Below, one piece after another: positions 8,022-15,977 of a DNA stretch of 64,000 nt. Positions within the stretch are counted from its first letter, which is position 1; every line of letters starts with the position of its first letter. The stretch lies in contig NZ_CP023865.1 of the NCBI RefSeq assembly GCF_003711105.1, forward strand, positions 4,055,001-4,119,000, read 5' to 3'. The notes under the pieces are model-generated. The model was given only the letters and a program-made list of their open reading frames with translations, did not search any database and was not told the origin of the DNA. The position numbers and the translations under genes are program-made. The stretch is from Actinoplanes teichomyceticus ATCC 31121 (lineage in GTDB: Bacteria; Actinomycetota; Actinomycetes; Mycobacteriales; Micromonosporaceae).

Positions 8022-8885
8022 ATGCCGCACACGCACCAGCGCTTCGTGTCCTCCGGCCCGCTGCGGCTGTGGACCGAACGAATCGGCGACCCCGCCCACC
8101 CGCCCCTGCTGCTGATCATGGGTGCGTCCGCGCAGGGCATCACCTGTCCGGACCCGCTGATCGCCCGGCTCGTCGCCCGCGGCGTCCAGGTGATCCGCTT
8201 CGACCACCGGGACACCGGCCGATCGAGCACCGTCGACTTCGACACCCATCCGTACGCGATCGCCGACCTGGCCGCCGACTGCCTGGCCGTGCTGGACGGC
8301 TACGGGCTAGCCGCCGCGCACGTGGCCGGCTTCTCCATGGGCGGCATGATCGCGCAGTGGCTGGCCGTGCACGCGAGCGCCCGGGTGCGCTCGCTGACCG
8401 TGCTGACCAGCACCCTCATGGGCCACCGCTCCGGACCCGCGCGCGCCGGACAGCCGCCCGCCCCCGGCGACCTGCCACCGCCGGAGCCCGCCTTCCTCGC
8501 CCATCTGGCCGCCGGCATGCCGCCGGGCGTGGAGTCCGACGTGGCACTGTTCCGCCTCTTCAACGGACCGGTCCGCCCGTTCGACGAGGCCGCCGCCCGC
8601 GCGATGCTGGAACGGGCATGGTCGCGGGCCACCGATCCGGCCGCGGCCGCCAACCACCACCGGGCCGGCCACACCTTCGCCCCGGACCGGCTCGCCCCGC
8701 TGTCGTCGATCACCGCCCCGACCACGATCGTGCACGGCGACCACGACCCGGTCTTCCCGCTCGCTCACGGCGAGGCCCTGGCCGCCGCCATCCCCGGCGC
8801 GCGCCTGCACGTCGTACCCGGAATGGGGCACGTCTTATTCTCCCCCGGGCTTGCCGAGCAGGTCGCCGACCTGATCCGGCTGTGA
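8022..8885 (+). CDS. Alpha/beta-fold hydrolase
   Basis: A 287-residue alpha/beta hydrolase. It shows the oxyanion region LLLIMGASAQG, the strand-turn VIRFDHRDTGRSS, the nucleophile elbow GFSMGGM (Ser near residue 105), the acid in VHGDHDPVFP, and the catalytic His in GMGHVLFSPG near the C-terminus. It resembles the aclacinomycin-methylesterase/haloperoxidase-like group acting on esters; the substrate is unknown. ATG 8022 is chosen since the 31 residues in front look non-coding, but no clear ribosome site precedes it. The conserved CCTAGGA element lies about 115 bases upstream. The gene is monocistronic. Confidence 0.88.
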   Translation: MPHTHQRFVSSGPLRLWTERIGDPAHPPLLLIMGASAQGITCPDPLIARLVARGVQVIRFDHRDTGRSSTVDFDTHPYAIADLAADCLAVLDGYGLAAAHVAGFSMGGMIAQWLAVHASARVRSLTVLTSTLMGHRSGPARAGQPPAPGDLPPPEPAFLAHLAAGMPPGVESDVALFRLFNGPVRPFDEAAARAMLERAWSRATDPAAAANHHRAGHTFAPDRLAPLSSITAPTTIVHGDHDPVFPLAHGEALAAAIPGARLHVVPGMGHVLFSPGLAEQVADLIRL

Positions 8886-9012
8886 GACGCCCGGCGGCGC
8901 CGCCCGCCGAGCGTGGAGCAGCCGTGTGACGATCCGCGCGCGCCGGCCGACGGGTCCGGAGCTCGCCGGCCCGCACCGGTTCTCGATGCGACCGGTCGTG
9001 ACACCGGTGCGG

Positions 9013-9327
9013 TCAGTGGGCGTACTTCAATCCCACCACGCCGCCCACCACCAGCAGCAAACACAGAATCCGCAGCAGCGAGGCGTTCTCGCCGAGCGCG
9101 ACCATCCCCACCACCGCGGTGCCGACCGCGCCGATGCCGACCCACACCGCATAGCCGGTGCCGACCGGGATCGTCCGCAACGAATACCCCAGACCCAGCA
9201 TGCTCAGCGTCAACGCCACCCCGAAGATCACCGTGGGGAGGGGGCGGGAGAAACCGGCGCTGCGATCCAGGGCGATCGCCCAGGCCGCCTCGAGCAGACC
9301 GGAGACGACGAGCACGGTCCAGGCCAT
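9013..9327 (-). CDS. sugE: SMR-family exporter, SugE/Gdx type (guanidinium exporter)
   Basis: A 104-residue protein with four transmembrane helices. It has the SMR glutamate in GLLEAAWAIALDRS (Glu13) and the SugE/Gdx signature PVGTGYAVWVGIGAVGTAVV in helix 3. Members of this branch exchange guanidinium for protons, unlike the polyaromatic-cation EmrE branch. The preceding guanidine-III riboswitch independently supports guanidinium as the substrate. It acts in the cytoplasmic membrane as a dimer. GGGGTGAG ahead of the ATG serves as ribosome site and adjoins the aptamer, so translation control is likely. Confidence 0.93.
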   Translation of the reverse strand: MAWTVLVVSGLLEAAWAIALDRSAGFSRPLPTVIFGVALTLSMLGLGYSLRTIPVGTGYAVWVGIGAVGTAVVGMVALGENASLLRILCLLLVVGGVVGLKYAH

Positions 9328-9345
9328 GACAACTCACCCCACCAG

Positions 9346-9388
9346 GCGGTCGTCTTGTCAGGCCGGGTACGACACGCAACTCGTCCGG
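9346..9388 (-). promoter_or_regulatory. Guanidine-III riboswitch aptamer upstream of sugE
   Basis: Read on the minus strand, the roughly 43 bases just upstream of sugE contain, in order, CCGGACGAG, TACCCGG and GACAAGACG. These are the conserved blocks of the compact guanidine-III (mini-ykkC-related) pseudoknot aptamer. They end about 18 bases before the start codon and lead directly into the GGTGGGGTGAG ribosome site. Ligand-dependent exposure of that site is the known mode for this class. The downstream gene belongs to the guanidinium exporter family, the classic partner of this riboswitch. Confidence 0.88.
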
Positions 9389-9594
9389 GGCAACCGCACC
9401 GCGGCGCCGCTCCCACGCTAGCACCGCCGGCAGCCGTGCCCCGCTCCCGCGACGTGCCCGAGCGGGGACGGCGAAGAGGCACACCGCGCACAGCCATGCC
9501 CGCCGGGGCAGACGGCCGCGATCGGCGACAATGCTCACGCCGGTCCCGCCGCGGATGGATCGGCCCACCCCGGACATGCCATCATGGCCCGCCT

Positions 9595-10359
9595 ATGAGT
9601 ACGTCTACTACCTGGCGGCCGCCGCTGCTGTGGCGGCTGCTGCTCGCCCTCTCCCCCTGGGTGGTTCTCCCGATCTGCCGGCTGCGGGTGATCGGCCAGG
9701 TGCCGGCCGAGCTGCGTACCGGGCCGATCATCCTGGCCGCCAACCACGTCAGCCCGGTCGACCCGCTGATCATGGTCGCTGCCTGCCACCGGGCCGGCCT
9801 CGCTCCCCGCATCATGATCACCGGCGGGCTGTTCGACGCCCCGATCGTCGGCGCCGCCCTGCGCGCCTGCGGACACATCCGCGTCGACCGCGGCACCGCC
9901 CGGGTCGCCGACGCCCTCCCGGCCGCCGCCCAGGCGCTCAAGGACGGCGCCGCCGTCCTGCTCTACCCCGAGGGCCGCATCGGCCTCGACCCCTGGATGT
10001 GGCCGGAACGCGGAAAGACCGGCGTCGCCCGGATGGCCGCCATGTCCGGCGCGCCGGTCCTGCCGGTCGCGCAGTGGGGAGCGCACGCCGTGCTGCCCTA
10101 CGAGGCTCCGAAGAACATCGGCCGCGCCCTGCTGCGCGCGCTGCTGCGCCGCCCGGTGGTCAAGGTCGGCTTCGGCGTCCCGGTCGACCTGACCGCGGTC
10201 ACCGGGACACCCGGCGCCCAGGCGATGCGCGCCACCCGGCTGATCATGGACGGGATCGACGCGGCGCTCGCGCCGCTGCGCGCCGACGAGATGCGGACCC
10301 CCAAGTACGTCGACAGGTCCCGGCCCGCCGACATGTCCAGGGTCCGCCCCCGCCCCTGA
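9595..10359 (+). CDS. 1-acyl-sn-glycerol-3-phosphate acyltransferase-like protein
   Basis: A 254-residue PlsC-type acyltransferase. An N-terminal hydrophobic segment (about 12-28) anchors it to the membrane. The catalytic HX4D motif is NHVSPVD (His51, Asp56); the second block is YPEGRIGLDPW (near residue 125) and the third is VLPVAQWG. It would transfer acyl chains from acyl-CoA/ACP to a lysophospholipid or a related acceptor. No good ribosome site is visible. Neighbours do not suggest a pathway, so housekeeping lipid synthesis or remodelling is the default reading. Confidence 0.88.
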   Translation: MSTSTTWRPPLLWRLLLALSPWVVLPICRLRVIGQVPAELRTGPIILAANHVSPVDPLIMVAACHRAGLAPRIMITGGLFDAPIVGAALRACGHIRVDRGTARVADALPAAAQALKDGAAVLLYPEGRIGLDPWMWPERGKTGVARMAAMSGAPVLPVAQWGAHAVLPYEAPKNIGRALLRALLRRPVVKVGFGVPVDLTAVTGTPGAQAMRATRLIMDGIDAALAPLRADEMRTPKYVDRSRPADMSRVRPRP

Positions 10360-10498
10360 TCACCGCCGCGCCCCGGCCCGCCGCCCGGATCGGGGGGATA
10401 CTCGCCGCCGCGCCCGCACGGTCTCGCCCCGGCGCTGACCGGCGGTTGCGGTACCCGGCCCGGCGGGCGGCCGGGCGCGCGACCGGCGCGGATCCGGC

Positions 10499-10900
10499 TC
10501 AGCACCGATACGGCGAGATGGCCCAATACGAGCCGATGCCGACAGCGAACTGGCGCGGTCCGACCACGTCCGGGCCGGCACGCTCCCACGGGGCGCTGCG
10601 AGTCCCGCGGATCCGGACCTGCGCGCAGTAGCCGTCACCGATCCAGACGCCGGTCCCGTGGTCCCAGTGCCACATGTCCTCCGTGGTCCGCCCGGGCGGG
10701 AGCAGCCCGTCGTACAGTCCCTGATCGGCCTCCCACTCGTGGATGACGCCGATCTTGACATAGGTGTTGGTGTACTGCGGCGCGTTGAGAATGTAGTTGT
10801 CGCTCGCCGCGAGTGCCGGAGCCGCCCCCGACATGGTCGCCACGGCGACGGCCGCTCCGACGGCGGCCAGGCGGGTGGTCATGGCGCGTCTGCCGAGCAT
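10499..10900 (-). CDS. Small secreted protein, unknown function
   Basis: A 133-residue protein with an N-terminal signal peptide: a basic start, then AVGAAVAVATMSGAAPALA with probable cleavage after ALA near residue 32. The mature part (about 100 residues) is rich in Trp, Tyr and Gly (EWEADQGLYDGLLPPG, MWHWDHGTGVWIGDGYC) and has two cysteines that could form a disulphide. No family recognised. It is followed on the same strand by no further gene and preceded by another small secreted protein; the two may be a functional pair. ATG 10882 (MTTRLAAVG) is an alternative start. Confidence 0.7.
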   Translation of the reverse strand: MLGRRAMTTRLAAVGAAVAVATMSGAAPALAASDNYILNAPQYTNTYVKIGVIHEWEADQGLYDGLLPPGRTTEDMWHWDHGTGVWIGDGYCAQVRIRGTRSAPWERAGPDVVGPRQFAVGIGSYWAISPYRC

Positions 10901-10964
10901 CTCTCTCCCTGCGATGAGACCCGGGCGGCACGGTGAGCGGTGCCGTACGCCGGGATACCGGTCG

Positions 10965-11405
10965 TCAGAACAACGTGATGCATTGCTGCACGGCGTCGTG
11001 GCAGAAGCGGATGTGCTTCACGGGGTAGTAGATGTCGTGGTGGCCGGCGTCTCCCACATAGCCGTCCGGATCGCGGTAGGCGATCGCCCGGCCGGTGTCG
11101 GGACTCTCGTCCGGATAGACGGCGAGGAAGGCGCCGCGCTGCTGGTACTTGTCCGCGACGATGAGGTGCCGGTGGATCCGGCCCGCCGTCGAGATGGGCT
11201 TGCCGCCGTCCACGATGATCCGCTCCGAACCGAGCCAGACCGAACCGCTGCACAGCTCCGCGCCGTAGGGCGGTGTGCTGGTCGGGCAGGTCGCCGCCGA
11301 GGCCGGGGTGGCCGCGACGACGACGGCGGCGCCACCGCCGAGCAGAGCGACAAGCGTGCCGCGCAGCACGCGACGTAACGGTTGCCGGGCGAGACCTGAT
11401 GGCAT
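10965..11405 (-). CDS. Small secreted protein, unknown function
   Basis: A 146-residue protein with a clear export signal: RRVLRG, then the hydrophobic LVALLGGGAAVVVAATPASA with cleavage after ASA near residue 37. GGAGG five bases before the ATG is an ideal ribosome site. The mature domain of about 108 residues has four cysteines (two near the N-terminus, two in CHDAVQQC), suggesting two disulphides, and an aromatic stretch GHHDIYYPVKHI. No family recognised. It lies 64 bases upstream of the other small secreted gene on the same strand, so an operon is plausible. Confidence 0.72.
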   Translation of the reverse strand: MPSGLARQPLRRVLRGTLVALLGGGAAVVVAATPASAATCPTSTPPYGAELCSGSVWLGSERIIVDGGKPISTAGRIHRHLIVADKYQQRGAFLAVYPDESPDTGRAIAYRDPDGYVGDAGHHDIYYPVKHIRFCHDAVQQCITLF

Positions 11406-11769
11406 GTGATCCTCCGGGTAGCCAGGGCGCCGGAGCCGGCGCCACCGTCTGGGTCGGATCTCATTGCAGCGCAGCCGGTCTTACCGATGCCTTACCGCCC
11501 GTGGCGCGCCGGCGGCGGCGATCGCGGCGGCGCCCGGTCCGGCCGGGCCACCCGCCCGCCGCGTCCGGGACATCCCTGATCCGGTCGTACCAGGTCACCA
11601 CCGATGACCCCGGAAAAGCGGCCCCTTCCTGCCCCGACCGGCGTCCATGATGGACCCCCGGATCGTCTCCGGGTCAGATCGTCCTGGCGGAGGGTTCGGC
11701 CGCGGCGCGCGCCGCGCAGGATCGCAGGCAGGCCGCGCGTCCGGGCGCGGCATCGAGAAGGGAGACCGC
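11406..11769. other. Divergent intergenic region
   Basis: The 364 bases between the two divergent exported-protein genes contain no supported gene. The only sites I can point to are the ribosome sites at both ends. No inverted repeat longer than 7 bp or clear -35/-10 pair was recognised. Confidence 0.4.
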
Positions 11770-12888
11770 GTGCGTATCCGACGGATCACCGCCGTGCTGG
11801 CGCTCACCGCCCTGTCCCTGGTGGTGGCCGCCCCGGCCACCGCCGCGACGCCGGCCCGCGCCACCCCGGCCGGGCACGGCGACCTGCGCCGCGACCTCGG
11901 CGCGATCGTGGACGCCGGGGCGACCGCCGCGCTGGCCGAGGTCGCCGATCGGTCCGGCACCCGGCGCGCCGCCGCCGGCGTCGCACAGCTGGGCCGGCCG
12001 GCGCCCGCGCCGACCGGCGGGCGGTTCCGGATCGGCAGTGTCAGCAAGACCTTCCTGGCCACGGTGATCTTGCAGCTGGAGGCGGAACGGCGGCTGCGTC
12101 TGGACGACACGGTGCAGCGCTGGCTGCCCGGCGTGGTTCCCGGCGGGGACCGGATCACGCTGCGGCAGCTGCTGAACCACACCAGCGGCCTGTACGACTA
12201 CACCGACGCCCTGGACCTGTCGCCGCAGGGCTGGCTGGCGCAGCGCTTCCGCTCCTGGGAGCCGGCGGAGCTGGTGGCGCTGGCGACCGCTCAGCCACCG
12301 CTGTTCGCCCCGGGAACCGACTGGTCGTACTCGAACACCAACTACGTGCTGCTCGGCATGGTCGTCGAGACGGTGACCGGCAACGACCACGCCGCCGAGA
12401 TCCAGCGCCGGATCATCGGGCCGCTGGGCCTGCGGCAGACCGAGTCGCCCGGCGAGAAGGCGTCGATCACCGGTCCGCACGCGCACGGCTACCTGCCGGT
12501 CGGGCCGCAGGGCGCGCAGAAACCGGTCGACGTGACCCGGATGAACCCCAGTGTCGCCGACGCGGCCGGCGACATGATCTCCAGCACCGCGGACCTGAAC
12601 ACCTTCTTCGCCGCGCTGCTGGGTGGCCGGTTGCTGCCGCCCGCCCAGCTGGCCGCGATGACCACCATGGTGCCGGGCCACGACTACGGCCTCGGCCTGG
12701 AGCGCACCCCGCTGTCGTGCGGGGTGACCCTCTACGGCCACGGCGGCGGAATCTTCGGGTACGCCACCGGCAGCTTCCACACCCGCGACGGCAGCCGCCG
12801 GCTGAGCCTGTCGATCAACCCGTACCAGGGCGACTTCGACCCGGCCCTCGAGACGCTGATCGACCGGGTGTTCTGCCCGGCCGGCTGA
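11770..12888 (+). CDS. Secreted serine hydrolase, beta-lactamase/D-Ala-D-Ala carboxypeptidase family
   Basis: A 372-residue class C beta-lactamase-like enzyme. A signal peptide (residues 1-26, MRIRRITAVLALTALS then AxA cleavage) directs export. The three active-site motifs are present: SVSK (Ser90, Lys93), YSN (Tyr187-Asn189) and HGGG (His324-Gly326) in place of KTG. Such proteins act on peptidoglycan D-Ala-D-Ala or on esters; HGG in the third motif is usual for the DD-peptidase/esterase branch, so beta-lactam resistance should not be assumed. GTG 11770 is chosen because AAGGGAG lies 5 bases upstream and the signal peptide begins exactly there. Confidence 0.9.
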   Translation: MRIRRITAVLALTALSLVVAAPATAATPARATPAGHGDLRRDLGAIVDAGATAALAEVADRSGTRRAAAGVAQLGRPAPAPTGGRFRIGSVSKTFLATVILQLEAERRLRLDDTVQRWLPGVVPGGDRITLRQLLNHTSGLYDYTDALDLSPQGWLAQRFRSWEPAELVALATAQPPLFAPGTDWSYSNTNYVLLGMVVETVTGNDHAAEIQRRIIGPLGLRQTESPGEKASITGPHAHGYLPVGPQGAQKPVDVTRMNPSVADAAGDMISSTADLNTFFAALLGGRLLPPAQLAAMTTMVPGHDYGLGLERTPLSCGVTLYGHGGGIFGYATGSFHTRDGSRRLSLSINPYQGDFDPALETLIDRVFCPAG

Positions 12889-12890
12889 CC

Positions 12891-13215
12891 CTACCCGGGC
12901 CGCAGCCGCTTCTGCGGCAGCACGACCGGATGCCGGCCGCCGGGGCCGGCATCCGGGGGCGGCAGCTCACCGACGACCGTGTACCCGGCCGTCCGGTAAC
13001 ACTCACGCAACCGCCGGTTGCCGCCCACCCGGTCCAGCCGGCTCAGGTCCCGGCCGGCGGCGCTGCGGCGTTCCGTCTCGGCCAGCATCCGGCGGCCGGT
13101 GCCCGGCGCAGCGGCGGTGGTGTATGCGGCGGTGTTGCCGTCGACGCCGCTCTCACCGTCCGCGCACGTCGCCGCCGGTTCGCCGCCGACAAGGGCGACG
13201 ACCTGATCCTCCGCG
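12891..13215 (-). pseudogene. GNAT acetyltransferase remnant
   Basis: The end of this minus-strand frame, LSRLDRVGGNRRLRECYRTA followed by GYTVVGELPPP, matches the C-terminal half of a GNAT domain. Upstream, EDQVVALVGGEPAATC looks like the first strands. The acetyl-CoA loop is missing: after AAYTTAAAPGTGRRMLAETE there is no R-x-x-G-x-G. About 100 residues survive of a normal 160-180. I read this as a deleted gene; no start codon with a ribosome site is visible. Confidence 0.55.
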
Positions 13216-13290
13216 TGACTGTCGACACCGGTTGAACGGCGTTTCCGACACCGCTTGATCGTCGGCAGGTTCGGTGTCCGCGCGTGGTGA

Positions 13291-13575
13291 CACCACACCG
13301 GCCTGCCCGACGCAGATACCCGCGCCCGGCAGCTGCGGCTGTTCCTCGACGGATACGAGCTGCCCAGGGCTGATCGGCAAGCAGTGGTCGGCAGAATGAT
13401 CGAGTTCGCGATCCGGGACTGTTCCGCCGAGGCGGTTCAGGCCGGAACCACTCCGGACTCGACCGACCCGGCACCGTTGTGGGCGCTGGCCTGGCGAGCC
13501 CGTGCCGCCGGTTGGATGATCCGCCACCGCACCCTGCTCGAGCAGGCCATCACGGCCCAGCAAGAGCACGGCCGG
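13291..13575 (+). pseudogene. APH/choline-kinase-like phosphotransferase, 3' fragment
   Basis: The frame after the TGA at 13288-13290 reads LRLFLDGYELPRADRQAVV, MIEFAIRDCSAEAVQAG, then WALAWRARAAGWMIRHR. This is the C-terminal helical lobe of an aminoglycoside-phosphotransferase-family protein, about 95 residues long. The kinase core with HGD and the Mg-binding Asp is absent. The preserved downstream hairpin at 13570-13603 fits its original terminator. The flanking GNAT and IstB remnants indicate that rearrangement or insertion-sequence activity removed the 5' part. Confidence 0.6.
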
Positions 13576-13607
13576 GGCCGTCGATACGTCGACGGCCCCG
13601 GCCTGTT
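13570..13607 (+). terminator. Rho-independent-type terminator after the phosphotransferase fragment
   Basis: GGCCGGGGCCGTCGA (13570-13584) pairs perfectly with 13589-13603 across the loop TACG and is followed by TGTTT. The 15-bp arms and short T-rich tail make this a strong hairpin terminator. Confidence 0.8.
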
Positions 13608-13627
13608 TCGGTCATCGCTTCCTGGAA

Positions 13628-14058
13628 CACAGGCCTCGACAACGAAGAGTCGCCGCCTTCCCTCGCGACAACGCCCTGCGGACGTTCGACTTCGCCGCCG
13701 ACCCGGACGTCGACCCCGCCGCCGTCCACACCCTCGCCACCTGCGATGGGGTCAAAGCGATTGCCGCTCCGCCTGATCGGTGACTCCGGCACCGGCACGT
13801 CGCACCTGCTCATCACGCTGGGCACCGAAGCCGCGATGGCCGGCCACCGAGTCCGCTACGTCCTGGCCACCGAACTCGTCGACGAGCTTGTCCAAGCCGC
13901 CGCTGAGAAGATGCCGGCCACGACGTCGTGTCGACCCTTTGCACATCGGTGACTTGGATATGGAATTTGATCGGCGCGGCGCCGAGCTGCTCTTCCAGGC
14001 TCTGACCGAACGCGAGGAGAAAGCCTCCGTCGCCACAGCTTCCAACGGCGGGACTTGA
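13628..14058 (+). pseudogene. istB: IS21-family helper ATPase (IstB) remnant
   Basis: Three frame-shifted pieces of an IstB-like AAA ATPase lie in order. First RRVAAFPRDNALRTFDFAAD and DVDPAAVHTLATCDGVK; then LRLIGDSGTGTSHLLITLG with a degenerate Walker A (GDSGTGTS instead of GDSGTGKS), followed by AAMAGHRVRYVLATELVDEL; and last DRRGAELLFQALTEREEKAS. At least two frameshifts, the lost Walker lysine and early truncation after VATASNGGT make it non-functional. No IstA transposase or terminal repeats are seen, so only a scrap of the insertion sequence remains. Confidence 0.85.
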
Positions 14059-14114
14059 ACCCGACGTCGGGTGAGGTCATAGCGTTCACGGCGTACCCGG
14101 AAAGGGGGTTTCTG

Positions 14115-14702
14115 GTGGGCAACCCGCGTCGGTGGCGCGTCGGGGAGCTGGCACGCGCGACGCGGGTGACGGTCCGGGCGCTGCATCACTACGACCGGCT
14201 CGGCCTGCTCGTGCCGTCGGCCCGCACCGCGGGCGGCCACCGCTGCTACACCGGCGACGACGTGCGCAGACTGCACGTCATCCTGGCGTTGCGCGGGTTC
14301 GGGCTGAGCCTGGCGCAGATCCGCGACACGCTCGGCACGGCGACCGGCGACCCGGTGGGGTTGCTGCGCCGCCAACTGGCCGAGGTGGACGAGCGGATCC
14401 GGCGCGGGACACGCCTGCGGGGACGCCTGCTCGGGGTGCTCGGCGCGCTCGAAGGCATGACCGAGCCGTCGACGTCGGAATTCCTGCGATTGATCGAGGA
14501 GATGGTCACGATGGACCAGCCACTCACCCCGGAACAGCTCGCCGCGATGCAGCGCGCCCGGGCGGAGTTCGCCGCGTCGCTGCCCCCGGAGGAGCTGGCC
14601 GAGCGGGGACGGCGGCGGGCCGCGGCCCTGGCGGCGATGACGCCGGAGCAGGTCGAGGCCATGCAGGCGCAGCGCGCCCGCTACCTGCCGCAGCCCGGCT
14701 GA
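14115..14702 (+). CDS. MerR-family regulator (TipA-like)
   Basis: A 195-residue regulator. The N-terminal winged HTH WRVGELARATRVTVRALHHYDRLGLL (residues 7-32) and HRCYTGDDVRRLHVI are classic MerR. A dimerisation helix (QLAEVDERIRRGTRLRGRLL) follows, then a C-terminal region of about 80 residues rich in Glu/Ala/Met that resembles the effector end of TipA-type proteins. There is no cysteine pattern for metal sensing. GTG 14115 is preceded by AAAGGGGG. The target is unknown, since the following 800 bases hold no gene. Confidence 0.88.
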   Translation: MGNPRRWRVGELARATRVTVRALHHYDRLGLLVPSARTAGGHRCYTGDDVRRLHVILALRGFGLSLAQIRDTLGTATGDPVGLLRRQLAEVDERIRRGTRLRGRLLGVLGALEGMTEPSTSEFLRLIEEMVTMDQPLTPEQLAAMQRARAEFAASLPPEELAERGRRRAAALAAMTPEQVEAMQAQRARYLPQPG

Positions 14703-14707
14703 CGGCG

Positions 14708-14751
14708 GTCGGGGCCGGTTGTCCGGGAGCGCCCGGTAGGTCGGCCCCGAC
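14708..14751 (+). terminator. Terminator of the MerR gene
   Basis: GTCGGGGCCG (14708-14717) pairs with CGGCCCCGAC (14742-14751). The loop contains a second hairpin, CCGGG-AGCG-CCCGG. It starts 6 bases after the stop codon. Confidence 0.65.
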
Positions 14752-14834
14752 ACCGGTCGTCGCGCGGTGGCCACGGTGCGGAATGGCATCACGCCCCGCG
14801 GCGCCCTCGCGACGTCACAGCCGCTGCCGAGGAG

Positions 14835-14972
14835 GGCACCGCGACGTGGGCGAGCGGAACACCACGGCGCGGCACAGGAAGGCACCGCGACGGGGACGAG
14901 CAGAGCACCACGACGCGGCCGGGGAGGGCACCGCGGCCGGGGCGAGCAGAGCACCGCGGCGTGGCGAGCGGT
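14835..14972. repeat. 46-bp tandem repeat, three copies
   Basis: Units start at 14835, 14881 and 14927. Each begins GGCACCGCG and contains CGAGC(A/G)GA(A/G)CACC(A/G)CG. The repeat sits in an otherwise gene-free stretch (14703-15527), which also holds a 19-bp-arm inverted repeat (15194-15238) and a 23-bp repeat of GCAGGCACGGTCCC (15421 and 15444, with a partial third copy). Confidence 0.8.
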
Positions 14973-15193
14973 ACATCGTGGCCGGGCGGCTGGAGCGGCG
15001 CCGACGGTCCTCGGCGAGCCGCACGGCGCCGGGCCGGATCCGTTCACCGGCCGGCAGTCCCGACACGGCTGTTCCGCCCGGCCCCGGGTGACGGCGGAAC
15101 GCCGCCGGTGCGCCCCGGTCCCCCGGACGGGGTGGCCCGGGCGGGTGAACCTGGCGGCGGGCCGGACACCGAGGCCGAGCATGGCCCCTGCCC

Positions 15194-15238
15194 CTGGACG
15201 GCACCACCAGCGGCGCGTTCGCTGGTGGTGCCGTCCAG
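15194..15238. repeat. Perfect 19-bp inverted repeat in a gene-free region
   Basis: CTGGACGGCACCACCAGCG (15194-15212) is repeated exactly inverted at 15220-15238 around the loop GCGCGTT. No gene ends nearby on either strand: the closest is ohr, whose stop is 290 bases away. It could be a distal terminator, a structured RNA or the relic of a mobile element end. Its function is unassigned. Confidence 0.75.
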
Positions 15239-15527
15239 GTGCGGGTCGCCGACCTGGGCCGGCAGGGCCGCAGGCCGCCTCCGGGGTCGAGCGGGAACAC
15301 AACGCCGCACGAGCTAACGGGAAAGTAGCGGTTCACCGTTAGGAGGTCCAGGGCCACCGCGCGACGGGCCACGGCCGGGCGGCACCGGCACGCCGCGCGC
15401 ACGGAGAGCACGGAGACGGCGCAGGCACGGTCCCACAGAGGGCGCAGGCACGGTCCCGGAGACAGCACGGTCCCGCAGACGGCGCCAGCCCGGAACCGGC
15501 GCGGTTGCGGGCCGGCGCGACAGCGGC

Positions 15528-15950
15528 TCAGGCGAGGGTGAGCTGGACCTCGACGTTGCCGCGGGTGGCGTTCGAGTACGGGCAGAGCTGGTGGGCGGCC
15601 TCGAGGAGGGCCTGCGCCTGCTCCTCGGGCAGGCCGGGCAGCTCGGCCTCGATGGCCACCGACAGGCCGAAGCCGCCGCTGGGCAGCTGGCCGATGCCGA
15701 CGTCGACGGTGATCGCGGTGTCGGTGACGGTGACCTTCTGCAGGCTGGCGACCCGCTTGAGGGCGCTGTGGAAGCAGGCCGCGTACCCGGCGGCGAACAG
15801 CTGCTCGGGGTTGGTCAGCGCGCCGCCGGGGCCGCCCAGCTCCTTCGGGACGGCCAGATCGAAGTCGAGGACGCCGTCGCTGGAGCGCACGTGGCCGCTG
15901 CGGCCGTCGCCGGTGGCGGTCGCGGACGCGGTGTAGATCGGGGTGGTCAT
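15528..15950 (-). CDS. ohr: Organic hydroperoxide resistance protein Ohr
   Basis: A 140-residue OsmC/Ohr-family thiol peroxidase. The two catalytic cysteines are in FAAGYAACFHSAL (Cys59) and HQLCPYSNATRGN (Cys123); NPEQLFAAGYAACF is the Ohr fingerprint. It reduces organic hydroperoxides in the cytoplasm, using lipoylated proteins in characterised members. It lies 27 bases downstream of the MarR/OhrR gene on the same strand, the usual ohrR-ohr arrangement, and should be induced with it when OhrR is oxidised. Confidence 0.95.
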   Translation of the reverse strand: MTTPIYTASATATGDGRSGHVRSSDGVLDFDLAVPKELGGPGGALTNPEQLFAAGYAACFHSALKRVASLQKVTVTDTAITVDVGIGQLPSGGFGLSVAIEAELPGLPEEQAQALLEAAHQLCPYSNATRGNVEVQLTLA

Positions 15951-15977
15951 GTGGGTGCCCTTTCGCGGTGTGGTGGC

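Noticed and set aside
11770..12888. Antibiotic-inactivating beta-lactamase
   Set aside because: The family is right, but the HGGG third motif and signal peptide fit DD-peptidase/esterase relatives better; resistance is not supported by sequence alone.
14041..14070. tRNA-like 3' end (GGGTTCAAGTCCCG on the minus strand)
   Set aside because: The T-loop-like sequence is preceded by no matching acceptor, D or anticodon arms at tRNA distance; it is the end of the IstB remnant.
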